Positions 26,698-35,780 of a stretch of 64,000 nucleotides of DNA are shown piece after piece. Within the stretch, counting starts at the first letter, position 1. Every line of letters starts with the position of its first letter. The DNA is from an uncultured Hoeflea sp. GTDB taxonomy: Bacteria; Pseudomonadota; Alphaproteobacteria; Rhizobiales; Rhizobiaceae. Made by a program: the position numbers and the translations under genes. The notes beneath the pieces were generated by a model, which was given only the letters and a program-made list of their open reading frames with translations, searched no databases and was not told where the DNA came from. The DNA lies in contig NZ_CANMVK010000002.1 in NCBI RefSeq assembly GCF_947501405.1, forward strand, positions 558,001 through 622,000, given 5' to 3'.

Positions 26698-27483
26698 ATG
26701 CTGAGGCCTCGGATCATACCCAGTTTGCTCGTCCATGATGACGGGCTGGTCAAGACGACAGGTTTCAAGGATCCCAAATATGTCGGCGATCCTCTCAACG
26801 CTGTTCGCATTTTCAACGAGAAACAATGTGATGAACTCGCGGTCTTCGATATCGACGCGACTGTCAACGGTGCGGGCCCAGACTTCAAACTGATCGGCGA
26901 GCTGGCCTCTGAATGCCGGATGCCGCTGTGCTATGGCGGCGGAGTGCGAAACGTCGAGGATGCCAAACGCATCATCTCGTTGGGTGTGGAAAAGGTGGCG
27001 CTCAGCGCCGCGGCGCTGGCTGACCCGACGATCGTGACGGCAATCGCCAAGGAGCTTGGAAGGCAGAGCGTGGTTGTCGTCCTGGATGTGCGCAAGCGCA
27101 TGCTGGCGCGCGATCATGATGTCTACACACACAACGCTACCCGGAAGACCGGCATAAGCTTGAGCGACGCTCTTCAAAAAATGCAGGCGGCGGGCGCCGG
27201 GGAGATCATCATCAACTCGATCGATGATGATGGATCCATGAAAGGGTACGATCTCGATCTTGCCCGCAAGGCCCGCGCACAGCTCAGCATTCCGATGACC
27301 ATGCTGGGCGGGGCTGGCAAACCCGATGACTTCTCGTCACTGTTTGCGGCTTGCGGCACCCTGGGTGCAGCGGCTGGAAGCTACTTCGTGTTCAAAGGTG
27401 TCTATCGGGCGGTGTTGATCAGCTACCCGGATCAACAGCAAAAAGACGCGATCATCGAGGCCGGGCAGCGGGCGGGCGTTTAA
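26698..27483 (+). CDS. hisF: HisF-type cyclase paralogue for sugar amidination (261 aa)
   Basis: (Beta/alpha)8 barrel related to imidazole glycerol-phosphate synthase. The phosphate-binding loops LCYGGGVRNVEDAKR and MLGGAGKPDDF are kept, and Asp130 is present (VVLDVRKR), but position 11, the catalytic Asp in histidine-making HisF, is Leu here (IIPSLLVHDD). This is the expected pattern for HisF2 proteins that only channel ammonia to WbpG. It follows hisH with a two-base gap, and the flippase starts 35 bases later. ATG chosen over a GTG two codons upstream that overlaps the hisH stop. Confidence 0.92.
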   Translation: MLRPRIIPSLLVHDDGLVKTTGFKDPKYVGDPLNAVRIFNEKQCDELAVFDIDATVNGAGPDFKLIGELASECRMPLCYGGGVRNVEDAKRIISLGVEKVALSAAALADPTIVTAIAKELGRQSVVVVLDVRKRMLARDHDVYTHNATRKTGISLSDALQKMQAAGAGEIIINSIDDDGSMKGYDLDLARKARAQLSIPMTMLGGAGKPDDFSSLFAACGTLGAAAGSYFVFKGVYRAVLISYPDQQQKDAIIEAGQRAGV

Positions 27484-27518
27484 GCCGCCTCCTTTCGCGG
27501 CGTCAGTGGATTGGACCT

Positions 27519-28907
27519 ATGGCTTCCAGTAAAATGCTCGACGCCCTCATCGCAAAGCTGCGCCAGGCATTGTCGGGACAGTTTCTTGCCGGAGTAATGA
27601 AGCTGGCCGGGGCGGCAGCCCTTGCTCAGGCCATACTCATGGGCGCGCTTGTCATTGCGACCCGGCTCTATTCGCCGGCGGATTTCGGTGTTCTGGCGGT
27701 TTTCAACGCGGTGGTCACGATTGTGGCCGTCGCGGCGTGCCTTCGGTTCGATATCGCTGTGCCGCTGCCGCGGGAGCAGAAGGATGCCGTCAATCTGCTC
27801 GGCCTGGCGTTTCTCAGCGCGGGCGCCGTGGCGTGTGGCTTCAGCCTGCTCGTGGCGCTTGCGCCTGAGAGGCACGCCCTTTTGCTGTTTGATCCCAGTG
27901 TCTACAAACACCTCTGGCTCGCCGGCCCGGCGATCTTCTTCTTGGCCGGCATGAGCGCGCTGCAGAACTGGTTCATCCGGCAAAAGGCTTACGGCACGGT
28001 GGCGCGCAACCGGATCGTACAGGCGCTGGTTCACGCAACCATCCAGCTTGGCGGCGGTTGGATCTTTGCGCTGCCGGTCTTCCTGGTGCTTGGTCAGATG
28101 GCCAATTTCGCCACCGCCGTGGTGGTCCTCGGCGGCGTCTTCCTGCTGCAAAGCGCAAGCCTGTTGCGGGAAGTCACGGTCGCGAGGATGCGCAGCGTTG
28201 CCTCCGAATACCGGCAGTTTCCGATCTATTCGACCTGGGAAGCGTTTTTTAACGCCGCAGGCATTTTTGTACCGGTCATCCTGATCGGCGCGCTGGCGCC
28301 GCCTGCGGAAGTGGGGCATTTGCAGCTCGGTCTTTATGCCATGCAGGCGATGATTGGCCTTGTCGGCGCCGCCATCGCACAGGTCTATTTCTCGAGAGCC
28401 GCGGAAGAACATAATGCAGGCCGGCTTGCCGGGTTCACCGGAACCGTCCTTGTAAACTTGGCCAAAACCGGACCGGGGCCGCTTCTTGCGATCGGCATCA
28501 CCGCGCCATTTGTCTTTCCGGTGGTCTTTGGCGAGGAATGGACCAGGTCAGGTATCCTGGTCGCATGGATGACCCCCTGGTTCGTGCTGCAGTTTCTCGC
28601 CTCACCGATTTCACTTGCGCTGGCGGTCACCCGAAGGCAAAGAGCCGCATTTTTGCTGCAGCTGTTCGGGTTCTTTTTCCGCTCCGGCGCGGTCTTGTTC
28701 GCGGCCTACGCATTGAATGGCTACGTAACTGAAGCTTATGCGTTATCGGGTGTGGTTTTCTATGCTGCTTATCTGGCTGTTATCATGGCTGCGTCCAGGA
28801 TATCGATCTCCAGCGTTGTCGCCGATATCAGGCGTATCGGGTTGATCTGGGCATTTTGGATCCTGCTTGCAGGCGTCGTATCCGCGTTGGCGACGATGTG
28901 GAAATGA
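27519..28907 (+). CDS. wzx: Lipopolysaccharide/oligosaccharide flippase, Wzx-like (462 aa)
   Basis: Polytopic inner-membrane protein of the MATE/MOP-type polysaccharide exporters, with about twelve hydrophobic segments starting near residue 30 (LAGAAALAQAILMGALVIA) and the opening RLYSPADFGVLAVF typical of Wzx. It flips an undecaprenyl-linked repeat unit to the periplasm. It is the last gene of the wbpG operon and faces the polymerase gene, so repeat unit, flippase and polymerase are physically linked. The specific repeat unit cannot be read from sequence. Confidence 0.88.
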   Translation: MASSKMLDALIAKLRQALSGQFLAGVMKLAGAAALAQAILMGALVIATRLYSPADFGVLAVFNAVVTIVAVAACLRFDIAVPLPREQKDAVNLLGLAFLSAGAVACGFSLLVALAPERHALLLFDPSVYKHLWLAGPAIFFLAGMSALQNWFIRQKAYGTVARNRIVQALVHATIQLGGGWIFALPVFLVLGQMANFATAVVVLGGVFLLQSASLLREVTVARMRSVASEYRQFPIYSTWEAFFNAAGIFVPVILIGALAPPAEVGHLQLGLYAMQAMIGLVGAAIAQVYFSRAAEEHNAGRLAGFTGTVLVNLAKTGPGPLLAIGITAPFVFPVVFGEEWTRSGILVAWMTPWFVLQFLASPISLALAVTRRQRAAFLLQLFGFFFRSGAVLFAAYALNGYVTEAYALSGVVFYAAYLAVIMAASRISISSVVADIRRIGLIWAFWILLAGVVSALATMWK

Positions 28908-28955
28908 CTATTTCGGTTAACTCGCGCGCAGCAGAACTCTGAAGCCAAGGTGTCC

Positions 28956-30359
28956 TCAATCCGAATCGGCGTTCAAAGGACGCACATCTGTAGACTGGGC
29001 TTCATTCAATCGACGGAACATACCCCACAACAAAGCAGGAATCTCCCAGTAAATAGATTTGAACAATAGAACCATCAGGGTGCAAAATATTACCATGTAA
29101 TAAAACGCTTTAAATTCAGAGGATACTGACTCAGGAAAAAAGGTTATACTTTTTGTTTGTAACAGACACTTCCAAGCTGGCGCGAAAATTATGTAACAAT
29201 ACAATAAAAATCCAAGAAGGCCAAACTGACGCCAACTTGAAAGCAAATTATGAATATACTGACCAAAGTCCCCATTCTCCATTTGTCCCGCGTAATTTCC
29301 GAAAATCGGATTTTCTAGGATGTCCGCGACGCCTTCTCCAAAAACTTCGGCGCGTGCAAGCCATGATGCAGATGTTTCGAGGCTAAATATTTCATCAACT
29401 CGGTCGCTTCCGGTTGCCGTGTCTCCACTAGCTGCAGGATTTTCCAATGGTGCAGGATTTTCCAATGGTGCAGGATTTTCCAATGGTGCAGGATTAGAAA
29501 TTTGTGGGTCTGAATTCCATTGCGCCACCGCTTTCTGAGCCTCCGATTCGATCAGTTTCAAATTCATCGCAAAAACAAAGGCAAGAGAAATGATAATCCA
29601 AGGTGCGGCTGTCAGAGGCCTAAATCTATAGGCACTCTTGAACCAAGATCTCAGGAAGTGAACGGAATTAATTCCCAGCCAAACCACAAAAACAGATACC
29701 ATAGAGAAAAATTCAGATCTAGCTCCAATATAATAAAGTCCTGAAATTACACTTAAGAAAAGTAAATAAACATGGAGAGGCTTATTAACACACAACAAAT
29801 ATATAAAGAAAAAAGTTGAAAATGATCTTGCCATAGCTTGGTAATTGGCTGATGCGGCGTGTGTAATATCGGCAGTCTGCGGGTCGAGAATTTTCACATT
29901 CCAATCTGATGATATAAATATCAGAAATAACATAAGATAGAAAATAACACATATTAAATAAGAGTTAATTCGTTCCTTTATAAGAAAATATCCTATAATA
30001 TATAAACAAAAAAGGCGCCCCAAGAGCTTATAGTTTTCGAATAAAGCTGTATAATTGACTTGATGGGCCGCGCCGAAAAAGAAATAATAAGAAGCATAAA
30101 CGGCAATTATGACAATAAACAGCAAAATAGGATCGCGAAGAATGTCAGATTTAATAAATCCGAAAATCACCAAAATGAATGCAATAACAGCAAAAATCAG
30201 ATTGATTAGACTCCAACCATTTCCCAGTATCAAAGGCATCTGCATAAATTGGTATTGCGCATGATAGAGGAAAAAACCAGGAAAAATAATAATCATAAAG
30301 CAAAATGATAAAATCGGCGCAACGCGATTTCTGCCATTCTTAAATGAAAAATTCCACAC
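28956..30359 (-). CDS. wzy: O-antigen polymerase/ligase family membrane protein, Wzy-like (467 aa)
   Basis: Polytopic membrane protein with about eleven hydrophobic segments and a large periplasmic loop toward the C-terminus, typical of Wzy. The loop carries three NPAPLE repeats followed by a partial copy. A signature-like SLLSSWRQFGLLGFLLY segment follows the loop, resembling the Wzy_C region. The GTG at 30359 is chosen because GGAGAAAG lies seven bases upstream; the frame stays open to 30503, but that extra stretch is more GC-rich and unlike the polymerase. The gene is strikingly AT-rich compared with its neighbours and ends next to an IS5-family element, indicating acquisition. It would polymerise the repeat units flipped by the adjacent Wzx. 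Confidence 0.85.
   Translation of the reverse strand: MWNFSFKNGRNRVAPILSFCFMIIIFPGFFLYHAQYQFMQMPLILGNGWSLINLIFAVIAFILVIFGFIKSDILRDPILLFIVIIAVYASYYFFFGAAHQVNYTALFENYKLLGRLFCLYIIGYFLIKERINSYLICVIFYLMLFLIFISSDWNVKILDPQTADITHAASANYQAMARSFSTFFFIYLLCVNKPLHVYLLFLSVISGLYYIGARSEFFSMVSVFVVWLGINSVHFLRSWFKSAYRFRPLTAAPWIIISLAFVFAMNLKLIESEAQKAVAQWNSDPQISNPAPLENPAPLENPAPLENPAASGDTATGSDRVDEIFSLETSASWLARAEVFGEGVADILENPIFGNYAGQMENGDFGQYIHNLLSSWRQFGLLGFLLYCYIIFAPAWKCLLQTKSITFFPESVSSEFKAFYYMVIFCTLMVLLFKSIYWEIPALLWGMFRRLNEAQSTDVRPLNADSD
29434..29495. repeat. In-frame 18-bp tandem repeat inside wzy
   Basis: Three perfect 18-base units starting at 29434, 29452 and 29470 (GCAGGATTTTCCAATGGT) plus eight bases of a fourth. 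On the coding strand each unit gives the six residues NPAPLE. Because the unit is a multiple of three, gain or loss of copies would keep the frame and only change the length of the periplasmic loop. Confidence 0.97.
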
Positions 30360-30520
30360 AGACTTTCTCCAAATCAAACATGGGCCCGCAGCAAGCGCGA
30401 ATTCGTACGTGCCTGAACTGGCTTCTATGGTCAAGCGGACGCTTGCAAGAGGAACGGAAAAAGGTTCGAAAGCTAACAGCAGCATTGATGCATGCATTTG
30501 CAATCAAAGGTAGAGTACTA

Positions 30521-31359
30521 GGCTCAGGACCCTTCAATTTGCATTGCTGTTGAGGACGTGATTCAGGATGGTAAAGGAGTTTGCCATGGCTGATTTGTTT
30601 TTGCTCTCACCTGCCCAGATGTCGAAGATCGAGCCGTTCTTTCCGAGGTCACACGGGATTGCCCGGGTGGATGATCGCCGGGTGATTTCGGGCATCATTT
30701 ACGTGTTGAAACACGGCCTTCAGTGGAAAGATGCGCCGAAGGATTATGGGCCGCACAAGACGCTTCACAACCGCTTCCGTCTCTGGACGGAACTTGGTGT
30801 GTTCGACTGGATTTTCAGCAACTTGGCAGCAAGTGACGGGCCACCCGGCACGCTGATGATCGATGCCACGCACCTGAAGGCTCACCGCACGGCGTCGAGC
30901 CTACTAAAAGGGGGCTACTTTCTCGCCATATTGGCCGTACAAAGGGTGGACTGAACAGCAAATTGCATGCCGTGTGCGATGATCGGGGTCGACCCATCGC
31001 GACGTGCCTGACGGCTGGCCAAGTCTCCGGCCATATCGGTGCCAAGATCCTGTATCCAACACTGCCGGACCACAGCAGTGCGACGATGATTGCGGACAAG
31101 GGCTATGATTCCGATGAATATCGAGCCGCTCTCAACGCGAAGGGCATCGCTTCCTGCATTCCGCCGCGCAAGGGTCGCAAAGACCCTGCATCATTCTGCA
31201 AAATCCAATACAAACAACGCCATAAAATCTAGAACATGTTTGGGCGGCTCAAAGACTGGCAACGCATCGCCACTCGATACGACCGCAGGGCCGACGTCTT
31301 CATGGCTGTAATCACAATCACAGCAATCGTCATCTTGTGGCTTCAATGAGTCCTGAGCC
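30521..31359 (+). mobile_element. IS5-family (IS427-group-like) insertion sequence, 839 bp, inactive
   Basis: Ends begin GGCTCAGGAC as imperfect terminal inverted repeats (left GGCTCAGGACCC, right complement GGCTCAGGACTC). The flanking dinucleotide TA occurs at 30519-30520 and 31360-31361, as expected for the 2-bp TA duplication of this group. The single transposase region is broken. The element lies 161 bases upstream of the wzy start and before a rightward glycosyltransferase, at the centre of the AT-rich part of the locus. Confidence 0.88.
30586..31349 (+). pseudogene. IS5-family transposase, frameshifted and with a nonsense codon at the catalytic Glu
   Basis: DDE transposase in two frames. 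The first part (ADLFLLSPAQMSKIEPFF to IDATHLKAHRTASSLL) has the first catalytic Asp. The second frame (RHIGRTKGGLNSKLHAV, then IADKGYDSDEY) has the second. The shift occurs at an AAAAGGGGG run near 30906, which could be a programmed -1 site as in IS427-group elements. Independently, the codon that should encode the Glu of the Y-x2-R-x3-E signature, in YKQRHKI-stop-NMFGRLKDW, is TAG at 31230-31232, one base from GAG. This removes the third catalytic residue, so the element cannot move itself. The start follows AAGGAG. Confidence 0.93.
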
Positions 31360-31361
31360 TA

Positions 31362-31778
31362 CCATAATCAAGCGCCCGCTTAATCGCACATAAGCTGGGC
31401 AGAAAAAATGCGGCGCGGCCAGATTTGAAGAAAATGAGACTACGCATGACTCGCATGAAATTTCAGATAGTTGGACAGATTGCTCGACACCTGCAGTATA
31501 AGGTTCATGTATTGACTTTGCAGGAGATGCCACCTACTCCAAAAACCGTTTGCACACCGCGCTAGTTTGAAGTTTTGCGCAAAATGGAGCCATTGTTCTG
31601 AAGGCAGAGCCAAAACCAGAGGCCGTTGCGAGCTTAGCCGGGCGTACTATCAGAACGCGGTTTGTGCGGCCGGCAAATGTTACACTGTGTGCATTTGATT
31701 CTCCGGAGGATCGGCCGAATTTGCGGTGGGCAGATAGTTGGCATTCCCCAAGTGTAGCTCGATGAACCGGAGACACTA
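31362..31778. other. Intergenic region right of the IS
   Basis: No gene is supported. Short open frames (43 codons near 31436 and about 80 codons on the minus strand) have no recognisable features. GGAG at 31769-31772 is the ribosome site of the glycosyltransferase. Its promoter probably lies here. Confidence 0.5.
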
Positions 31779-33002
31779 ATGAATATAATGTATCTAGACA
31801 GCATCGGACCTAAAGGCGGAGCCTCGCGAAGCCTATACGAAATGACGCGCGAAATATCGATGGTTCCAGGTTTTGATTTGTATTTTTGTTGCACGAGAGG
31901 AACGGCAAACGAATATTATATGAAAGTGTGTAAAGATATAGTTACGTGCAAGGGCATGTTTAAATTCGACAATACAAGGTATAGCTATTATAGAGGTGTT
32001 CGATGGATTGTTTTGCTGAGGGAAATATTATACGTACCTGCAAACATATATGCCTTATTTAAGGCGTGGCGCCGATTTCCTGATGTGGATGTAATTCATT
32101 CAAATGAAATTATTGAGATATTTACAGCCGTGATAGCAAAGAAGATCTTCGGAGCAAAACTTGTCATACATGTTCGATCACCGCAGAGGTCCGGTGTTCG
32201 CTCCCTCAGATTAACTTTGGTTCGCTATTTGTTGAACAGGTATGCCGACAAAGTTGTCGCGATCGATATGAATGTGGCTTCGACGCTCGACGGCGTCAAT
32301 AATGTTGCCGTCGTGAACAATTCATTTTCCTGGGTCGACGATGTGTATGAACCTGACCCGGACGCAGCCGCGAAATTTGACGAGATCGAAAGCGGGCGAC
32401 GTGTTTTTGGCTTCGTAGGTAATATTCACAAGTCAAAAGGTATTGTCGAGCTGATTGAGGCCTGCAACATCATGAAGGGTCGAAGTGGTAATTTTCATTT
32501 GGCGATTATCGGAGGTGAAACAATACAACTAAATGGAATTGTGAAAAATATACTTAATCGTTTCGGACTGCTTCAGAATTTTGGTGACCAAATTCGAGAA
32601 AATATCTCAAAGTACTCCCTCGAAGATCGAGTTCAATTAATGGGGCAGACAGATAACATCGTGAGCGTGTATAAGCGAATCGATGTTATTTGTTTCGCAA
32701 GCCAATTGGATACACCCGGGCGCCCGGTCTTCGAAGCTGCCTTTGGCGGAGTTCCTGCCATACTGGCTGCCAGCCGTACCTTTCCTGATACCGCGGTACC
32801 CGGTGAGACCTGTCTTGTCGTGGATGGTGCAAATCCAGCCGCCATCGCCGATGCGATGCAATATTTTGTAGAAAACCCAGATGAAGTTGAGCGCATGGGA
32901 CGTAATGCGCGGCAGCTGGCGCTCGCGAATTTCGATCCGAAGAAAAATGCACGAAAGATAATTGATATATATGAATGTTTGCATCGTGGTGTCAGAGCTT
33001 GA
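31779..33002 (+). CDS. Glycosyltransferase family 4 (407 aa)
   Basis: GT-B-fold transferase. The N-terminal acceptor domain starts NIMYLDSIGPKGGASRSLYE, with the glycine-rich loop near the donor cleft. The C-terminal GT1/GT4 domain shows FGFVGNIHKSKGIVELIEA and the nucleotide-binding E-x7-E region in RPVFEAAFGGVPAILAA. It is rather AT-rich in its first two thirds, like wzy and unlike its other neighbours, and stands alone as a rightward gene between the IS and the leftward wbpI. It probably adds one of the type-specific sugars; donor and acceptor are unknown. Confidence 0.92.
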   Translation: MNIMYLDSIGPKGGASRSLYEMTREISMVPGFDLYFCCTRGTANEYYMKVCKDIVTCKGMFKFDNTRYSYYRGVRWIVLLREILYVPANIYALFKAWRRFPDVDVIHSNEIIEIFTAVIAKKIFGAKLVIHVRSPQRSGVRSLRLTLVRYLLNRYADKVVAIDMNVASTLDGVNNVAVVNNSFSWVDDVYEPDPDAAAKFDEIESGRRVFGFVGNIHKSKGIVELIEACNIMKGRSGNFHLAIIGGETIQLNGIVKNILNRFGLLQNFGDQIRENISKYSLEDRVQLMGQTDNIVSVYKRIDVICFASQLDTPGRPVFEAAFGGVPAILAASRTFPDTAVPGETCLVVDGANPAAIADAMQYFVENPDEVERMGRNARQLALANFDPKKNARKIIDIYECLHRGVRA

Positions 33003-33062
33003 GGAGGCCTGACGTTCGCATGCGAGGTTATGCACTCAACACTATCGGTTGGTAAGGCATTC

Positions 33063-34136
33063 TCAAGTTCCAATGAGAGCTGCAATCTTCCGAGCAGCTT
33101 CGCCATCACCGTAAATGCCTGTCTTCTTATCCCCGGATTTCTGCATGTCCTGTGCGGCCTTCGTAATCCTCTGCGAATCGGCGCCTGTCAAAACGCTTGC
33201 CCTAGCCTCCAGCAGCTCTGTCCACTCGGTCTCTTCGCGTAAGATGGCACATGGCACACCATGATAGTAAGCCTCCTTTTGAACGCCCCCGCTGTCGGTG
33301 ATGATCAAGCGGGCGTTTGCTTCGAGCAGAAGCATATCGAAATACCCGACAGGATCGATTTCAATGACATTGGCAGGCGCCGATAGACCGGCTTTTATCA
33401 TTCTCGCTTTTGTCCTGGGATGCACAGGAAACAGGATCTTGCCGTCAATTCTCCCGATGCCCTCGAGGATCGATCTGAGGCGGGCCGCGTCGTCGGTGTT
33501 TTCCTTTCGGTGAAAGGTCAGCAGCGCGTATGAACCGGAGCCGAGGCCGATCCGATCCATGATGCCGGATCGCTTCCTTGCCACCTCTGAAAACTGCTTC
33601 ACCGCATCAAACATCACATCCCCGACATTGTGAATCGAGGCGGGATCAATTCCCTCTCCCTTCAGCGTCCGGCATGATGCGGCTGAGGTGCAAAACAGCA
33701 ATTGTGACACATGGTCAGTGACAACACGGTTGATCTCCTCCGGCATCGATCTGTTGTAGGATCTCAGCCCTGCCTCGACATGGGCAACCGGCACCCCGAG
33801 CTTCGAGGCGGCAATTCCTCCCGCAAGGGTCGAATCCGTGTCGCCGTAAACCAGCACCATGTCCGGCTTGAGATCCATCATGGCGGCTTCAAGCGCTTCA
33901 ATCATGCGTCCGGTGTTTTGACCATGGCTGCCTCCGCCAATCCCCAGGGACAGCGATACGGGGGGCAGTTCGAGCTCCTCGAAAAAGACCGCGGACATGT
34001 TGGCATCGTAATGTTGCCCGGTATGGACCAGTTTCTCCGCGATTCCGGCTTCAGTCAGGGCACGGCTGACAACGGCTGCCTTCACAAATTGAGGGCGCGC
34101 CCCGACAACCGTCATAACGTTGAGACTATTGGCCAT
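33063..34136 (-). CDS. wbpI: UDP-N-acetylglucosamine 2-epimerase family, WbpI-like (357 aa)
   Basis: Non-hydrolysing 2-epimerase. Opening NVMTVVGARPQFVKAAVV, HTGQHYDANMSAVFFEEL, GGGSHGQNTGRM and YGDTDSTLAGGIAASKL closely follow P. aeruginosa WbpI, which acts on UDP-2,3-diacetamido glucuronate to give the manno isomer. The C-terminal DSGGVQKEAYYHGVPC is the family active-site loop. GGAG lies nine bases before the ATG. It is the last gene of the leftward biosynthetic series, and it supplies the C2 inversion step expected with wbpA, wbpE and wbpG. A plain UDP-GlcNAc 2-epimerase (WecB) role is possible but less like the sequence. Confidence 0.9.
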   Translation of the reverse strand: MANSLNVMTVVGARPQFVKAAVVSRALTEAGIAEKLVHTGQHYDANMSAVFFEELELPPVSLSLGIGGGSHGQNTGRMIEALEAAMMDLKPDMVLVYGDTDSTLAGGIAASKLGVPVAHVEAGLRSYNRSMPEEINRVVTDHVSQLLFCTSAASCRTLKGEGIDPASIHNVGDVMFDAVKQFSEVARKRSGIMDRIGLGSGSYALLTFHRKENTDDAARLRSILEGIGRIDGKILFPVHPRTKARMIKAGLSAPANVIEIDPVGYFDMLLLEANARLIITDSGGVQKEAYYHGVPCAILREETEWTELLEARASVLTGADSQRITKAAQDMQKSGDKKTGIYGDGEAARKIAALIGT

Positions 34137-34439
34137 TTGGGGAATTTCTCCGAAACCCGGAAACAGAGTGCGGCAGATGTAATTTAGTTTCCTGCCAGCA
34201 GCAACCCCGTGGCGTTTGCGACAGTTAGCAGCGATGTCTGAAGGGAATGCAAGCTCGCCTCGAAGGGCTCACACGGCGAAAGCTGCTGGGCTTGAATTGC
34301 CTTACTGGAAAACAGCGCACGCTTTCTGCCGCTGGCAAGCCTAGCCTGTCATGATGCTCGCCCCGGCAGTCCGCGACAAAGGCCTGCTCGCCATGCAGCG
34401 GGGATCAGCCATTGGAGGCGCGAGCTGCCGAAACCCGCC
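34137..34439. other. Intergenic region between the two 2-epimerase genes
   Basis: About 300 bases with no open frame of note and no hairpin terminator I can support; it carries the GGAG ribosome site and presumably a promoter for wbpI. Confidence 0.4.
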
Positions 34440-35570
34440 TCATATGTCTGACTTGCGCCAGACGCGGCGGTTGACGTAGTCGGTGTAGCTCATGACGATG
34501 CGGACGATCTTGTCGGAGACGTTGGCTGGCTGATAGTCGAGGGGAACCCTGAGCGCCCGTTCGTTGCCGCGCGGCTGTGTATCGAGTATGTCCAGCGCCT
34601 GCATGACACGGGTCCGCTCAAGCCCGACCAGCATGACCGAAGCTTCCTCGAAGCCCTCGGGCCGCTCATGAACCTCCCTCAAGTTAAGCGCGGGGAAATT
34701 CAGGATGGCGCTTTCCTCGGTAATCGTTCCACTGTCCGACAGCACGGCTCTGGCCTGAAGCTGCAGTTGAATATAGTCGAGAAAGCCGAAGGGTTTTTCG
34801 AACCGGACCAACGGGTGTGCGGCAATGCCCATGGCGTCCAAACGATTGCGCGTGCGCGGATGGGTCGACACGATCACCGGTTCGCCCTGACGCTCAGCCA
34901 GGCCGTTGACGACGTCAATAAGCGCCGACAGTCTTTCCGGCGCATCGACATTTTCTTCACGATGCGCGCTAACCAGGTAATAGCCGCCCTGTTCCAGGCC
35001 AAGGGTGGTGACTATCTCAGAGGCGAGGATCTCTTCGAGATAGTGCGCAATGACTTCGGCCATGGGGCTGCCGGTGACGATCACCTGATCCGGCGGAAAG
35101 CCCTCGCGCAACAGATACTGACGGGCGATCTGGCTATAGGTCAGATTGATGTCCGAGACATTGTCGACGATCTTGCGGTTGATTTCCTCCGGGACACGCT
35201 GGTCGAAGCAGCGGTTCCCGGCCTCCATGTGAAACACCGGTATTTTGCGGCGTTTCGCCGAAATCGCCGCAAGGCAGCTGTTGGTGTCACCGAGAATCAA
35301 CACCGCGTCCGGCTTGTGGCGCGCAAGCGCCTTGTCCGATTCAGAAATCACATTGGCGATTGTTTCGGCACTGGTGGCGCCGGCGGCTTCCAGAAACTCG
35401 TCCGGGCGCCGGATGCCGAGCTGGCTGAAGAAGATCTCATTGAGCTCGTAATCATAATTCTGGCCGGAGTGGATCAGCACATGCTCGAAGTGCTGATCGA
35501 ATTTCGCGATGACCCTGGAGAGCCGGATAATCTCCGGGCGCGTTCCAACGATGGTCATGATCTTGAGCAT
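34440..35570 (-). CDS. UDP-HexNAc 2-epimerase, WbvD/WbjD-like (376 aa)
   Basis: Non-hydrolysing nucleotide-sugar 2-epimerase of a different subgroup from the neighbour at 33063: MLKIMTIVGTRPEIIRLSRV, HSGQNYDYELNEIFFSQL, LGDTNSCLAAISAKRRKIP and LSDSGTITEESAILNFPAL. Length and motifs match WbjD/CapG and WbvD, which complete the UDP-L-FucNAc and UDP-L-QuiNAc pathways. It follows the 4,6-dehydratase and reductase genes on the same strand, so it is the third enzyme of an L-hexosamine module (inference from order). Confidence 0.9.
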   Translation of the reverse strand: MLKIMTIVGTRPEIIRLSRVIAKFDQHFEHVLIHSGQNYDYELNEIFFSQLGIRRPDEFLEAAGATSAETIANVISESDKALARHKPDAVLILGDTNSCLAAISAKRRKIPVFHMEAGNRCFDQRVPEEINRKIVDNVSDINLTYSQIARQYLLREGFPPDQVIVTGSPMAEVIAHYLEEILASEIVTTLGLEQGGYYLVSAHREENVDAPERLSALIDVVNGLAERQGEPVIVSTHPRTRNRLDAMGIAAHPLVRFEKPFGFLDYIQLQLQARAVLSDSGTITEESAILNFPALNLREVHERPEGFEEASVMLVGLERTRVMQALDILDTQPRGNERALRVPLDYQPANVSDKIVRIVMSYTDYVNRRVWRKSDI

Positions 35571-35780
35571 AGGTATCCCCGCGTGCGTCTTGTTCGGTTC
35601 AGCTTCGATCGCGTTGTGTCATGGGCGGCCCGCGACCCATTTGGCCCATCTCTCACAGCGGATCGCCGATTGGCAAGAGCCGCTCGACCTCAAGGGTTTC
35701 ATGGTGATCCAAGGTGCCGACCCGATGGGCTTCTTGCGTTGAAACTGCTTGAAGCGACCCGTACCCCGCCTGAGCGTCTG

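Noticed and set aside
26081-27483. HisH/HisF as histidine biosynthesis genes
   Set aside because: Context with wbpG and loss of Asp11 in HisF point to sugar amidination.
30360-30503. N-terminal extension of Wzy up to 30503
   Set aside because: The extra stretch is more GC-rich, hydrophilic at its join and unlike the polymerase; a GTG with a good ribosome site lies at 30359.
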